Source: Sternotherus odoratus (taxonomy: Eukaryota > Chordata > Testudines > Kinosternidae). Taken from it: DNA of 64,000 bases. A program made the position numbers and the translations under genes. Shown here piece by piece: positions 1 through 12,651 of the stretch. A model generated the notes under the pieces. It did no database searches. It saw only the letters and a program-made list of their open reading frames with translations, and was not told where the DNA came from. Each line of letters opens with the position of its first letter. Within the stretch, counting starts at the first letter, position 1. The DNA lies in NCBI GenBank assembly GCA_032164245.1, contig JAVMKO010000003.1, positions 87,278,390-87,342,389 on the forward strand. Direction: 5' to 3'.

Positions 1-979
1 AATAACTGCAGTTCTGAGAATTATTCTAAATAATTGGCGCTCAGTCTCCTGCTTTCTAAAGTCTTCAAAATGGATTGTTCTGAAAAATGGATGAGAAAGC
101 AGGTTTCCATCCCTGGGTCAAACGATGATGTGTATAGCAGGGGAAAAAACCCTAACAAAACACAGCTTTTTATTTATAATGCCTCCTCATAAATAAGTAT
201 CACAGTTATGCCAACTGGGTAGCCTGGTCAGCATCCTCCTCCATCCCCACAAAAAACAAAACCAACCTCCCCTAGCCCAAGTAAGACACAATAACAGCAA
301 TGGGAAAATGGCCAGAAGATACGCAAAACCTTGCCTCTTTTGTGTTATGTTCTATATTTCTCCAGCTGCTCAAATGAAACATGAGCTGTTTTAGAAGCAT
401 CAGAAAAAAAAATACACACAAGCTTGTTAGATGAAACCAAAACCCACCACTGACTACCCTGTTGTCCTTTTTAATAGAACTTTTAGTGATAGATTTTCTG
501 TTTTTATTTAACGAAACCAGAAAATAATGGCCCAATTTTGCTGTTCTTACTCATGATGAGTAGTAGTTTATTCCATGAATAGTCCCATTGGACAACATTC
601 TGATACTTTTACTCCAGTTAAGTAGTACCTTATGGTACTATTCAATGTGAATAAGAGTATAGGAACCTGATCAATTACATTAATGGTACTGTTTGCATAC
701 TAAAGTATTGCTCAAAGGACCTCATTCCTATTTATGCTAAATTCATTTTCCATCAACCTAGCAGTATAAAGTGGCAGTAAATTACACTGCTAGAACAGTA
801 TGAACTAGCCTTAGTGAGAATATGAATGCATCTCAGAGCAAATAAGGGCATAAGTGTGTCAGAGTCTGTACCAAAGTTTTTAGTTTATCCCTCTTGTTTT
901 CTATTTGTTTGTCACAGATCACCAAGTCTGCCAAAATTTTAAGGCTAATTCAGTGTTTTATGTAAACTGTATATGGCAA
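1..979. other. Gene-free stretch
   Basis: No exon or strong repeat boundary is visible. About 535-670 holds imperfect repeats of ACTCAT / AGTAGT / CCCATTG motifs that resemble an old palindromic sauropsid repeat. A similar scrap lies at about 3712-3775. The short open frames look random. Confidence 0.4.
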
Positions 980-1635
980 TACAGTAAAACCTCGATTTAA
1001 CGGACCTCGATTTAACGGACTTCGGATGCAACGGACAAAATTTCTGAGCAAGTCTGATGCATCCCAAATCCATTTCTCGCGGACTGGCTGCCGGCTCCCG
1101 GCTGCTGCCCGGGTCACAGCAGTGGGCGGGCTGGCTGCCGGCTCCCGGCTGCCGCCCGGGTCACATCAGCGGGAGGGTTGGCTGGCGGGTCCTGGGAGCT
1201 GGGACCCGTGTGGGCTGGCTGCTGGCTCCCTGCTGCCGCCGGGGTCCCAGCCACGGGCAGGCTGGCTGCCGGCTCCCGGCTGCCGCCCGGGTCACATCAG
1301 CAGGAGGGTTGGCTGGCGGGTCCTGGGAGCCGGGACCTGTGCAGTCTGGCTGCCGGCTCCTTGCTGCCGCCAGGGTCCCAGCTGCGGGCGGGCTGGCGGC
1401 TCCCGGCAGTTGGGACCCGGGCGGGCTGGCTGGCGGCTCCCAGCAGCCACCTGGGTCCCAGCAGCCGGGACCCGGGCGGGCTGGCTGGCGGGTCCCAGCT
1501 GCCACCCGGGTCCCAGCAGCGGGCGGGCTGCTGCTCCGACAGCTCATTTGTTTTATTATTATTAAATAACGGACTTTTTCATTTAACGGACACCCCCTCG
1601 CCCGAATTAGTCCGTTAAATGGAGGTTTCACTGTA
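980..1635. mobile_element. Pogo/Tigger-like MITE with TA duplication
   Basis: A non-autonomous DNA transposon of Tc1/mariner-pogo type. The left end begins CAGTAAAACCTC at 982 and the right end finishes GAGGTTTCACTG at 1633. The two termini match at about 22 of 24 positions when one is reverse-complemented, and both continue into the shared motif TTTAACGGAC. TA dinucleotides flank the element at 980-981 and 1634-1635, as expected of this superfamily. There is no transposase; the interior is almost entirely a GC-rich tandem repeat. The left terminus contains an extra tandem copy of the CTCGATTTAACGGAC segment. Confidence 0.85.
1080..1540. repeat. GC-rich minisatellite inside the MITE
   Basis: Imperfect tandem units are built from GGCTGGCTGCCGGCTCCCGG and GCCGCCCGGGTCCCAGC-like blocks. 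Several overlapping reading frames on both strands are open here only because the repeat lacks stops. The frames encode Gly/Pro/Ala/Trp-rich repeats with no known domain, so they are not genes. Confidence 0.85.
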
Positions 1636-2190
1636 TCATTGTGTTTCTTGTAATTCATGTAGTAGAAGAAGAAGGTGAATAGGCATTTCTAGATTATTAA
1701 AATTGTATTTGCTTTTGTATTTTCAAGAGCTCAGCCTCGTCCTGTGCATATAAAAATACCCTTTTCCCTAAGTTTAACATTTATCTTTGGGTATGCTATA
1801 GTTGGCTTTAAAAAAAAAATCTTTTAGTCCTACACACAGCTGCTCTATTGAGTATTTGCTGGAGGAACTCTGAAAAGATCACTCCTGCACAAATCTAACT
1901 AGTAGTCATTCTGTCTTAAAAGCCATGCATGGAAGAGATCTCTAGGTCTTCCAGACGTTTTAAATCCTCTTCCTCTGTCTTCAAGTCTAAGAAAATTGCT
2001 GCAGATATTTGCCAGATGTCCTCGTCTAACCCCTTTCCCCCCACTAGCCTATAAATAACAGGAATTGCCACATTAGAACAGACCAATGTCCTACTCTGAG
2101 ATTTAGTCATCAGGAGTGGCCAATACCAAATGCTCCAGATGAAAACTTAAAACTCTAATTGTGCAGTTCTATCCAGTATAGGAAATTCCT
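1636..2190. other. Gene-free stretch
   Basis: AT-rich unique-looking sequence. I see no exon and no recognisable repeat. Confidence 0.35.
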
Positions 2191-2720
2191 TCCTGTGACA
2201 GGATTGCTTGCCCCTTATTTGTTGGAAAGCCTGGGACTAGCTAACTCGGATCACTAACGAGACACATCTGGGTTGGATCAGGAACTTCCCTATAAAAGGC
2301 AGTGGGTGACTAGTGAAGGGGGAAAGCTCAAGAAGCTATGACAAACTCTGCAGAAAGGCTTCTGCCGGAAAAACCCTGACACAAGGGGAATTTGCCCCAG
2401 GAAAGGACATCTGGCAAAGATCCCGTCCAAGCAGGGGAGAGACTGCAAAGGCCTCAGGCAGGAAGGCCTGGGAGGAGTAAAAGAAACCTTGTGTTATGTG
2501 GAATTACAAATGGACTTTATTTGAGATTTTGTGTTTTATTGCAATTTATAAACCCAAACTCCAAGGTGCGGTATTTAGGACCAAGAAAATACCTCAAGTG
2601 AAGTTTTATTTGAACTCTCCAAGAAGAGAAACTGAGATACGCTGCCTGTTGTGTGACCCTTGGCCATGAGAGGTGAACAGGAAGTGGCTGGTCCACTGCA
2701 CTTCCCAATTCCTCAGCTCC
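2191..2720 (+). repeat. Possible LTR-like remnant
   Basis: The stretch is richer in GC and purines than its surroundings. It contains a TATAAAA box at about 2291, followed by a purine-rich downstream region and a segment at 2620-2700 (AGAGAAACTGAGATACGC) that resembles the 3' parts of some turtle LTR-type repeats. No terminal duplication or partner LTR was found, so LTR identity is tentative. It could also be an unrelated interspersed repeat or unique DNA. Confidence 0.25.
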
Positions 2721-2848
2721 TGCCCTTCTTGGCTTTCCTGATAAGGCTTTTATAAAATACATTTGGATGGAGTGTCAACTGGCGTAAATAAGTGTAGCTC
2801 CATGGAAGTCCGTGCTATGCTAGTTGACATCAGCTGGGGACTGCCATA

Positions 2849-3020
2849 ATGAAACTTCACATTTATATAATGCCTTTTGTCCTGAAGGATCCCAGAGAGC
2901 CTCACAAACCATACACATATAGCAACATTTTACCACAGCCACCTCAAAGAGGTAGCCAGAAAGCTTACCAGTACATCAAACTGCACAACAACATGTGGAG
3001 AAGAAATGTTGCCCAAAGTC
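2849..3020 (+). repeat. Old MIR-like interspersed repeat
   Basis: The order of motifs matches an ancient amniote SINE-like repeat: TTTATATAATGCCTTTTGTC, then GATCCCAGAGAGCCTCACAA, then CAAAGTCACA. A related fragment lies at 30895-31034. The sequence is too diverged to name a family. Confidence 0.4.
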
Positions 3021-6000
3021 ACAGGAGAAAATCTTTACTCTTACAAAAAGCACCAGGGGGTCTTTTTGTCCATGCGGAACAGATAAAACATCCAGTTTTC
3101 CCTAGAAATCGACTAGGGAAATGAGTGAAACTTAATTGTACAGGTTATCTAAAAACAAAAGTATGCATTAAAAAATCCATTGTATTCATTATTCATTTAT
3201 GTGGTAGTTTTTGGTTAGGTGCAAATAAATAGCAAATTACAATATTGGCCTCCCTCTGTCAGTTTGTATTTGCTTCAATTTCTTTTGTTTTACTAGTGCC
3301 CTTGGTGACTCAAAAGGAGATGCAATCAGTTTCCTGATTCATGCTTTAAAATCTCCCCCTCAGTAGTATCTTGTGTTCTTTCTGTGTTACTTTCTGAAGC
3401 TGTAAAGCCAAGGGGGAAATTGAGTAAAGTTTTTTTTCCCGAAGTGGAAGAAGGAAATTGTTCCTTGGGCCTTAGTAACACTTTTGCTGCTTCTGTGTAT
3501 TGTTTAGTGATATTGAGTTGCACATTACAAATCAGTTACTTCTTCTCAAAGAGAACCCAAGGCCCACTTGAAAAACTGAAGTGTCCACTTGTCTAGAGTG
3601 TACATAGATACAATGAGTAGCAAAGGAGGGTCCTTCTTATGGCCTTTATGTGCTATTTAACTTTCTACTGACTATCTGAAGAAGGGGAGAGAAGAAATTA
3701 ACATAGGCCATGATTTTGCCATTCTTACTTATGTGGTGCAGCACCTTTGTCCATAAGTAATCTCTTACTGCTGCACAAAAATAAAGGTGGCAGATTCAAG
3801 TTGGCAGGAAGCTTACTGGGCACAGGCCAAAATGCAGCCATGTGACTGTGACAGATATGGCAATTTCCTGAAATATCCCCAAGAAGCCTTACTGAATTAA
3901 GTATAAATAACTTTGCAGTCCATTGTATTAAAATGCAAAATGTATCCATCACTGGGGGATTATATGCAACTTCACTGGAGGAGGGGAGAGGGGAGAGAGA
4001 TGTGACTAGTGTAAACCCCGGGATGAGTGGTGCTTCAAAGGGCCATTTTAAACAATGTGCCAGACAAGAAGGAACCTTTGTGACAAACAAAACTGAGTGG
4101 ATTTCCTAGGAAATACTTGGAAGGAAGTAAAATCCCACCTCCAAACCCAACCGTTTGAAGCTACACCCTATGGGGAAACGCATTGTCTGCTGATTACCTA
4201 TTACCGGAAGCTGAAGATCAAAGCCCTGAGTGGCACAAAGGAGGGACTTTCAGATTCATGGGGGTGTCACAGCTAACAGCTGTTATGAACTTGTAATTAC
4301 AGAAAAAAACCCTTGGTGGGGTTTGAAGGTCTGGTCACCTGCCAGAGCCCTTTGCTCTGAACTTGGACAGTGACACCCTCATAGAGGCAGATTCTCTGCA
4401 GCATTAGCATCTGCTTTGTGCAGCAGACTTGGGGAAAGGGAGAGAGCATCCCAAGGACCTGATTATAGCTGCCTGGCTCTTTGCTACAACCTTCAGGCAG
4501 AGAAGCTTGTTAATAGCTCTGATTTGCACCAGTTGGCCTTGGTATCCTAGGAATAACATGGAAGCTGGGGATTGCTGAAGTGCACAGTGCTCTAGGCCCT
4601 GCTTCTTCCCAGTCCCATCATGCCCCTCCTGGCTCCTGAGATTCTCCCTGTGCAAGGGGCTGCAAGGAGGAAGGTGTAGAAGCAAGTTCCAATGGCTCTT
4701 TGCCTACTGAGGTCCCATGCCAAGGATATCTCCAGCAGTGAAAGGAAAGGAGGTTTCTGAGGTTTGTGCCATTCTGCCTCAGGTATACAAGGGAGCATAC
4801 AAACTGCTATGCGTCAAACTCACCAGACCCCTCATCCATGGCCAGCCCACTGAGCTGGCCAGTATATAAGCAGGAGTCAGTCATGACTCCAACTGCTCCC
4901 TGTACCGCCTTTCCCCATTCCAGGAAATTGTTTCCTGGGGGGAGAGAGGGGAGAAGTGATTCAGTATCACTACCTGTGCTGCACCAGTTGGGCAGCGGTT
5001 GCAATACATATAAATGGGGAGCTCTTTTTCCCCTTCTCCCTCACTGAACAGCCACATGAAATGTAGCTGGGTGTAGCCCAAATTAAATTACACTAATACT
5101 GATATAAACACTCTCTGACATTGAAGAGAGTCTTAATCCTATTTAGAAATGTCAAACAATTGCTTATCAATCAAAGCAAGACAGAAGGGTCGCTAAGAAA
5201 CTCTTAGAAATGATATTTTTCTGTCATCCGTATTCAATAAAAAAAAGTTGGGGTCAACCACTTAGAAACATTGACCAACCAAAGTGAGAAGTATTCCTCC
5301 AATTAAAGAGACGTAGATCAGTGTGGCAGCCCAGAGTCTGAATGTCCTTCTCTTTGTTGGTTTATGTTAGAACTGTAATGTTTTACTTTTTGTGTCTTTC
5401 CTTATGTCTGCCTGTGGTGGTGCTTTGCTAAGCAGCATTTACCGTCTGTAGCTCCAGATGGTTGCAACCAGCTATGTTGATCTAATTCCATCCATTGGCT
5501 GACTTTGATTAAGAGACAGATGGTTCCTCCTCTCTTTTCTTACCTTTTCCTCATTTTCCTATCATTTTACTTTGCCCTGTGCAAAAATCCCAGACCCAAG
5601 TGTTTGCCAGTTTAGCTGGATTCATTCAAATACGTTTCAGCTTTACCCTTCGTACCATTGCTTGATGTAGAATTTTCTCCATACAGAGTGCTTTCGAGAC
5701 TGGTTTTCATGCTACAAATGTTTTGATATCCCAGTTGGTCATAATATATTCTCAGTGACCCACCGCAATACAGCATGACTTCAAGGAAGTCAAAGGAGTT
5801 GGGAACTTTGCTTTATTTCTCTATTGTTCAACTGTTCATATTTTGGCAGTTAAGTTTCAACAGGTGTGTAAAGAGCTCTGTGATGCCAATACCAATACTA
5901 GCATAGAGGAGAGACTTCTTGAAGAGCACTTTACTCTTTCAGTATTTTGTAGGCTGTCCATCATAACCTATTTTTTTCCTGGCGCCTACACACAAGTTGA

Positions 6001-7780
6001 AGGGTCCAAAGTTATTTTGAGCATCGAAAGCCATCACAACAGATGGGAAAGTGTGTTAGAAACTAAGGAACAATGTGCTGTATGTGCACTGAAGGAACAA
6101 TTTTACCAGTCTATTCAAATGTCCATCTTCCTTAAGCATACATATCTGTGGTTAGGACGAGGTGCCACTGGGTAATCTGTAACCTAAATTTTAACTTCCC
6201 AGAGCCAGAAGCATATGAAGTGAATTATGCTCATCCCATCTCCATCCACTGATAATTTGCGGACCTTGAAACACCCTTGCTCCTATAAACCCCACATTCC
6301 TTGTTCCCACTCCTTATTCCCCCAAAACCATCCCTCACCCAGCACAATTGAACACATTCCCATTGAATTCAGTGAGAGCTGCACCTGCTTGTTCTAGAGC
6401 TAAATTTGGTCTAATGTCTTCTGCAAGGAGATCCTCTAATCTGTCCTGAAATTTATCAGTGAAAGATTCTTGGACCGTTTTTCTGTAGCAAGTGATAGTC
6501 CTTTTCTCCCTACAGGACTGTGACCATAGATTGAACTGAACTCAAGTTAAAGAGAAAATAGTGTATGTACAAATAATTTAATTCTGTGTTTTCTTTCCAA
6601 CATTCAGGGTTTTATTAAATTAAGCTAACACTTATATTTCTATATTGTTTTTACTTTATTTTAGATAGACTGCATTTTCAGGAAGGGAGAATACATATTT
6701 AAAAAGCAAGGAGGCCTTAAAAGGTTCATAATATAGACATAGCTTCAGTGAAGCATAACCTACTTTTGTGGTGAGCTAACAGTGAAATCTCCATGGCTGA
6801 CAATAGCATGGTCAGAATAGTCTGAATTAGGGGCAGCACTGTTAAATAGAAAAGAAAGAAAATGGAGCTAAATTAATGGTGAGCAAACCTCAAAACATTT
6901 AGCGGTTCCAGATTTCTAATACTTACTGCTTTCAGTTAGGATAAAAATATTATGAGAAAAGCCTTTCAGTATTTCTGCTTCTATAGTCCTGGACAGAAAG
7001 AGAAAATGCAGTGGTGAGTCAAAATAAAAAATGTTATGGAAACACGTTCTCAGCTTTTTTGAACTTCAAAAGAAGTTAAAAGGTTTTATGCAAGTTTTGA
7101 CTAAAGGTTTAGGCTAGTTTTTATTTTATTCAAACTCATTCTTCCATCCTCAGGTTGGGTGGGGTGGGGTGGGTGAATGCTTTAGTAAGTTGTCTCACAA
7201 GAGCGAAGATGAGTTTCATATGAACAAGTGGAAACCTTTTTTTTTCTTCTTCTTCTTTTGGATCTCTGTGCATAAATTCTGTGAATAACATTTCAAGAGT
7301 TAGATTTATTTCTTGGTTAAAGTATTTGGTTGCCGAAACAGGACATAAGAAGTGGTGGCTTTCTATTCAAGGGTGAATTTCACCCCATATGAACAGAGCC
7401 CTAATACTTTTTATGTTGATATATGCTGTATATTGTGAGATTTCACATTTTTTTCCTGTGCTGTTAGCAGTTAAACATTATTAATATACTACATCTACTA
7501 CTTAAATATGGTACTCAATTGTAATTTGGCCCCAAGTATAACTAAAATTATTTTTCCAGTCTAGTTGTTAAAAACAGAAAAGAAAAATCATAACTTTTGA
7601 GAATGTAAAGAGAACTCTAGACCACACTGAAAAAAAAGAAGACTGGGTTTATGAGCAATAATGTCTGTCTGTAGATCTTTAGGTAGATGTAGAGATATGG
7701 ATAACTAAAATGAAAAAGGGCAGTGAAATCGGATAATTGATCATAAGCATTTTTTAATTGTCTTTTCTTTCCCTTCTCAG
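3021..7780. other. Gene-free stretch upstream of the exon, probably intron
   Basis: Mostly AT-rich intronic-looking sequence. The scrap at 3712-3775 resembles the old palindromic repeat near 535. A TTC/TCT pyrimidine run lies at about 7238-7259. The open frame at 5843-6175 (110 codons) has no domain and no splice context I can support. Confidence 0.4.
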
Positions 7781-7882
7781 TTTGTTGTGACAATGTTTTG
7801 GAGCCTATATATCTATGACAGAGAAGTGGTTTACCCAAAGCTTCTTGATAATTTTATACCGTCTTGGTTGAATCATGGAATG
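7781..7882 (+). CDS. AIG1: AIG1 coding exon (third coding exon by comparison)
   Basis: AIG1 is a multipass membrane hydrolase of the AIG1/ADTRP family that cleaves fatty-acid esters of hydroxy fatty acids. The exon is 102 bases, 34 codons, and starts and ends in phase 0. It follows a pyrimidine-rich tract ending TTCTCAG (acceptor AG at 7779-7780) and is followed by the donor GTGAGTAT at 7883. The product contains [16 protein letters not shown] and ends in WLNHGM. From memory, human AIG1 residues 100-133 form an exon of the same length, and about 26 of 34 residues match; the paralogue ADTRP matches clearly less well. The start is hydrophobic and fits a membrane segment. The family's catalytic His would be the first codon of the next exon, which is not in the window; the catalytic Thr lies in an earlier exon. 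The continuing frame past 7882 is intron read-through. Confidence 0.87.
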
Positions 7883-10800
7883 GTGAGTATAGTAACACAT
7901 GCACTTTCTTGTGTAACCAAAGCTGTTAAGAGACTGGTTTCACCTTGTGGTGGTTCATGGATGTCTTGTACTAATGTCTGTAAAATTCTGATGAAAGGGC
8001 ACATGGTAATTAAGGAAGAAAGCTGAGCAAATATAAAATCTGTACATACTTTAGTCCCTTATTCTGGACTTAGAATGGACTCCTGTGTATGCCTGGGACC
8101 TCCACACAGAAGTCAATAAACCTGGAGGCCAAAACTGGTATAAGTCAACATAGTTTATGGCGCTATGCAGATTTATACTAGCTAAGAATATTGCCCTTAC
8201 TGGTCCAACCATATGATTATTAGGCCTATTGAAGGCATCACTATGATTATATCACTGTAATTTGTGATTAAACCTGTTCTAACAAAATGCTGGAAAGTGA
8301 GAGATGTTTGTTCAAGAAATTAAATTAATTTTCGTGGGCCATATGGTACCCTTGTGTATGGTTAAACTAACAAAAGTGCTAGCTGCCTGAGGACTGTTTG
8401 CCAAAACTGTAGTAGAACCTACGTTAGATTATCCTTTTGAAAATGTGGATGTGTGTGTAGTTTTAAAAATATGCTATTGGAGGTGTATCTGCCACAGTAC
8501 AAGGGGCATAGTTTTGTTCTACCCCCTTTGCAAGAGGCAGTGATATGCCGCTGAAACAATATTCTTGGTAGCCTTCAACTAATTTGTGGATGAGGTAAAG
8601 CATTTGATTAAGAGCCCACTTTGTTACCAGGCACTTACTGCAGTACATGCAATACTGAGCTCACAGATTTCATGCTTGTTTCACACATCTTGTCTGACTG
8701 GGCCTGTGAGAGATATTTTATTATAACTTTCTATTGGCATCAGAGCATGGCAAACCATTTGGCACTATTAATCTGTAGCTACAGCAGAGGCCATCCTTCA
8801 AGGGATGTGCATCACGTGACCAACATTTGTGAACAGTTCTGATCTGCTTTGATCTTGATGAATTGTTTCACATTCCAGGGGTGTATCCAAAATGGTAGTT
8901 ATTTATTTTTTCCCTAAACCTAAACAGAGCTATAACATCTGCCAGATACTTTGCCATGTTATATGATGGCTTTAGAGGAAATAATATGATGTAACATTCT
9001 CTCTTGCTGGTGGATCTTCCCATGTCTGTTCTGACCTCTCACTATCTGTTCTGAGGCCACCCATTAAGCACTCACAAATGCTGCCAAGCTGTACATACAT
9101 TCATATTTTCCACACAGCATCATGGCAACTCTGAGGACATTCCTCCCAGGTGACATTCTGCATACTGAAAATGCCTCACTGGTGACATTTTTTCATGGAC
9201 CTGCATTGTGAAACAGATGATAATGTATGGTCTTGTGTATTCAGGAAGTCTCATCCTCCAGACCACAGACCGAAAGGGCAATTCAAGCCCATGTTGTTCT
9301 GAAGAAATGTAGATTTGCTGAAACATTTGAAGAGGGGTTTGGTTTAAAATCTTTGCACATTGTAGTATTTGCTGAAATGAGCTGCATGCAAACGTCTGGA
9401 ACATTTTTTATTTTCAACTTTAAGTATTGTAGAAGGCACTTTTGAACGTCTTTTGTGAAGGAATTGTTTGCCTTGTCAGTCTCTATTTATCCAAGTGTTA
9501 CTTTGGCTGGGTCAAAAGGGAGGCTTCTGGCTGTTGGGCTTTTCACCATCTTTTAATCTAATTTTATCTGATGTTTTACCCATAATATAGTCTTCACCAG
9601 CTTTCATTGTAATTCATTCTGATGAGTTGCCTATCAGAATATGAGGTTTGAGGGATTTTCCTCTAGAGAGAAGTATCTTCTGCTCTTAAAGTACCTTAGT
9701 GTATTAGCATTTTATTTATGAGCAGGGCTATCGTTTTGACATGGGAGGTTTTAGGAAGTGTCATGGAGGTGTTTTTGGTGAAAAGGGCAGAAGTCATGGC
9801 AATGTAGTTTAGAAAAGTCAAAAGCTACAGGCATTATTTTGTACCCAAATTAAAGTTTATTCTCCCAATTTTAGTACATTTTGATAACTTTTTTGAAGAC
9901 AAGAGTTGCTTTATTCGAGTCCCACTTTATAACCAAAGCCTTTAGAGAAGACTTATGATCCCAAAGGAATTAAATCTGTTAGTGACAGTCCAAAAGAGAG
10001 TAGTTGATGAGTTCCTGCTCTCTACTGGCCTTCCATTTAGCCCAGTGGCAGAGCACTCAGTGCTCAACAGCCTCCTCAAGTGTTAACAACTACAGCTGGT
10101 TGTGAAATGCTATGAAACTAAACCATTTGCAGTTTGGGGGTGGAGGTTTGTCTGAAAATGAGAAAGTTTCAATTGAAATGAAAATTTTCCACAGACACGA
10201 AAAATGGTTTTGATTGAAAAGCCATTTTTGTTGTTTTGACAACAATATTCTGAGAGCTCTATTTAACTCCCAGTTAACATCCTATCAATTCACCCTTCAA
10301 CTTTGAAAACTTTCTTAGTGGGAAAAGATATGGATATGGTGTTTTTTAAAACAGGAGCAATCATGAAATCTATGGTTACCTTGGTAGCCAGACAAAGATT
10401 CAACAACCCTGATTAATTATGATCAGTAGTAGTATGGGCATATATCCAAATATTTGAGGATGTTCTTATTTTGGATCCTAATTGGAGGTAGCTGGGGGTT
10501 CTTCTTTGGTGCAGCCCTACAGAGTGAACAGGAATTTAATCACTGCTCTTTCTTATACTAGTCCTACCTGGGGTTTATAGGCCAGCCAGAAATAACTGCA
10601 TGTAGAGCAGCTGAAGGGAGGCCTGTTGATGCCCCCTGACAACAATAAAATGCATCTATAATTTATTATGGAGCGGTGATAGCAGAGCCTAAAATAAGGC
10701 TGGAGCCTTCATCTTATTATAAGCCTAATTTTTCATTCCCTTTGTATCTTCCCCAAAAATAAACTGATCCCCCTGAAATTTTTTGTGCAGCCTGTCATTC

Positions 10801-12097
10801 CAGAGTAAAGTTTTTGTTGTTGTTTTTCTGAGAATATTACTAAATATCAGAATAGGAATAGTGTTTTGCAAATGTACACGTCTTTCAAATTGTAAACTTC
10901 TTCCTGACTAGCTTGGCTTATAGACTCTCCATTTCTCTTTGTTTCCCTTTGTCTTGCTGAGATTGTTAGGGCCTTTTGGGGAGAGGGGTTTACTGTTTAA
11001 TGGTTGAGTGGGGGTGAGAGGGGACAGTCTCAATGGGGAAGAATTACAAAAACATGTAACAAAATAATAATCAATAAAATAACCAGCACAGCAGGACAGG
11101 CAGAAAAAGGGTTAAGTAAGAGCCCATTAAAGTAGGGATAGAAGTTGAAACCCTGGGGAAGGCCATGAGAGGAAGGAGGAGCGTTTTCTCTGCTCAAGTC
11201 CAGGCCAGAGGAACTGGAAACTGATGGTATTTCTCTGTGGTGCTGGAATAATTTTATAGTGGGATGTTGAAGATGGAAACCATGTATTTGGGTTGTTGTT
11301 ACCACTTCAAGCTGGGGGTGTGGTAGCACCCCCTGCATCCGAAGTTCCAGTACCAATGGTATTGCTATACTTCTTAAAGAGACTTTGTAAGTGAGGGATA
11401 GTTTGCTCTTTCACTATCATTTGTTTTGCTTTTTTGAATTTTTGGAACCAGTTTGTAGAAAGCCTGAGTCCTGCCTCTGTGCATCAAGTGAGGAAGAAAT
11501 GTTCTGTGTAGATCTGTGTGGTCCTCAAAGTGTTAGGTTACAATATTTTGTTTTTCTCCTCCTTCCCCCACTCCCTATTTTCTTGTTATCTGCAGCTACA
11601 ACGTGGCTCAGCCATACAGAGCTATTTTCACATGTACACAATGGAGTCTAGCTAACACTGTTTCTGAACAAAAATTCTTCACCCTTTAAGGAAAACAAAT
11701 GTTAGACTGTCTAGAAATGAACATTTACGAGAAACAGCCAATAAATATCCCACTATTAAATAATCATCAATCATCCACCCAACCTCATTGTTGTCCCTGA
11801 AATTTGCTGTTAACAAAGATTACTAGGAGATTATAATATTGCCTAGTCTATCAAGGGGTTTAAATTTCTCATTTACTATAACACTTAACATATATAACAC
11901 CTTAACACTCTACAAAGAAAATCTAGATGTGTTAGATGGTACAGAATATAATTAGTACCTATAAACTTGCAAGGCTATGTATTGTATGCTAATATAAGTC
12001 CATAACATCATATGCTGATTAACATCAACTAGTTCACTCTCATAACAAATCTTCTTCTATTCCCCCAACACAACACATTATTAGAACTTATATAGAA
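7883..12097. other. Downstream intron, mostly featureless
   Basis: No further exon was found. About 10095-10260 holds a diverged stretch (GAAAATTTTCCAC, GAAAAGCCATTTTTG, ending AGAGCTCTA) like the 3' body of the tRNA-derived SINE at 49322, in weak form. The 108-codon minus-strand frame at 11030-11356 has no domain support. Confidence 0.4.
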
Positions 12098-12651
12098 CTA
12101 GCGAAAATACCCGGCGTTGCTCGGGTCAGTCGGAGGTGGGGAGGGGGCAGACAGCTGAGCGAGTGCGGGGTCCGTTGGATGGGGGCAGAGAGCAAACCCG
12201 ACACCCCTACCTCACTTACCCTCCGACCAAACCCAACTCGGATCCGTCGGAGGTGGGGAGGGGGCAGAGAGCTGAGGGATTCCGGGGTCCGTTGGAGGTG
12301 GGGAGGGGACAGAGAGCTGAGGGATGCCAGGGTCCGTTGGAGGGGGGAGGGGCAGAGAGCTGAGAGAGTGCGGTGTCTGTTGGAGGGGGTATTATGACAT
12401 CATAACTATGTCCCAGAGAACAGCAGCTGCCCAGCTGATGTGATTGGCCTTTAAAGAATTTCACCCCTGGGAGGCGTCAGAGGTGAGATTTGAAAAATTT
12501 TCGACTCTTACCCTGATTAGGACCCTAAGACCTCTAACTGTACCAAATTTCAAGTCTCTAGCTCAAACGGTGTGGAAGGAGTAATCATACATACATACAC
12601 GCATACATACATGCACGCATGCATACACCATTTGACTTTTATATATATAGA
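12098..12651 (-). mobile_element. Non-autonomous Helitron, copy 1
   Basis: On the minus strand the element begins TCTATATATATAAAAG and ends TATTTTCGCTAG. Just before the 3' end is a hairpin-forming segment, CCCGAGCAACGCCGGG. TC start, CTAG end and insertion between A and T are the defining Helitron marks. There is no target duplication and no Rep/helicase ORF. It shares both ends and an internal conserved block (GTTTGAGCTAGAGACTTGAA on the minus strand) with the plus-strand copy at 21936-22995. The plus-strand open frames at 12136-12397 lie in the tandem GGTCCGTTGGAGGTGGGGAG repeat and are not genes. A CATA/GCATGCATAC microsatellite lies at about 12582-12630. Confidence 0.85.

Noticed and set aside
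1026..1658. Overlapping Gly/Pro/Trp-rich frames on both strands
   Set aside because: They are produced by the GC-rich minisatellite inside a MITE; four frames are open at once and none has a domain.
5843..6175. 110-codon plus-strand frame upstream of the AIG1 exon
   Set aside because: No splice sites bound it, no similarity to AIG1, and no recognised domain.
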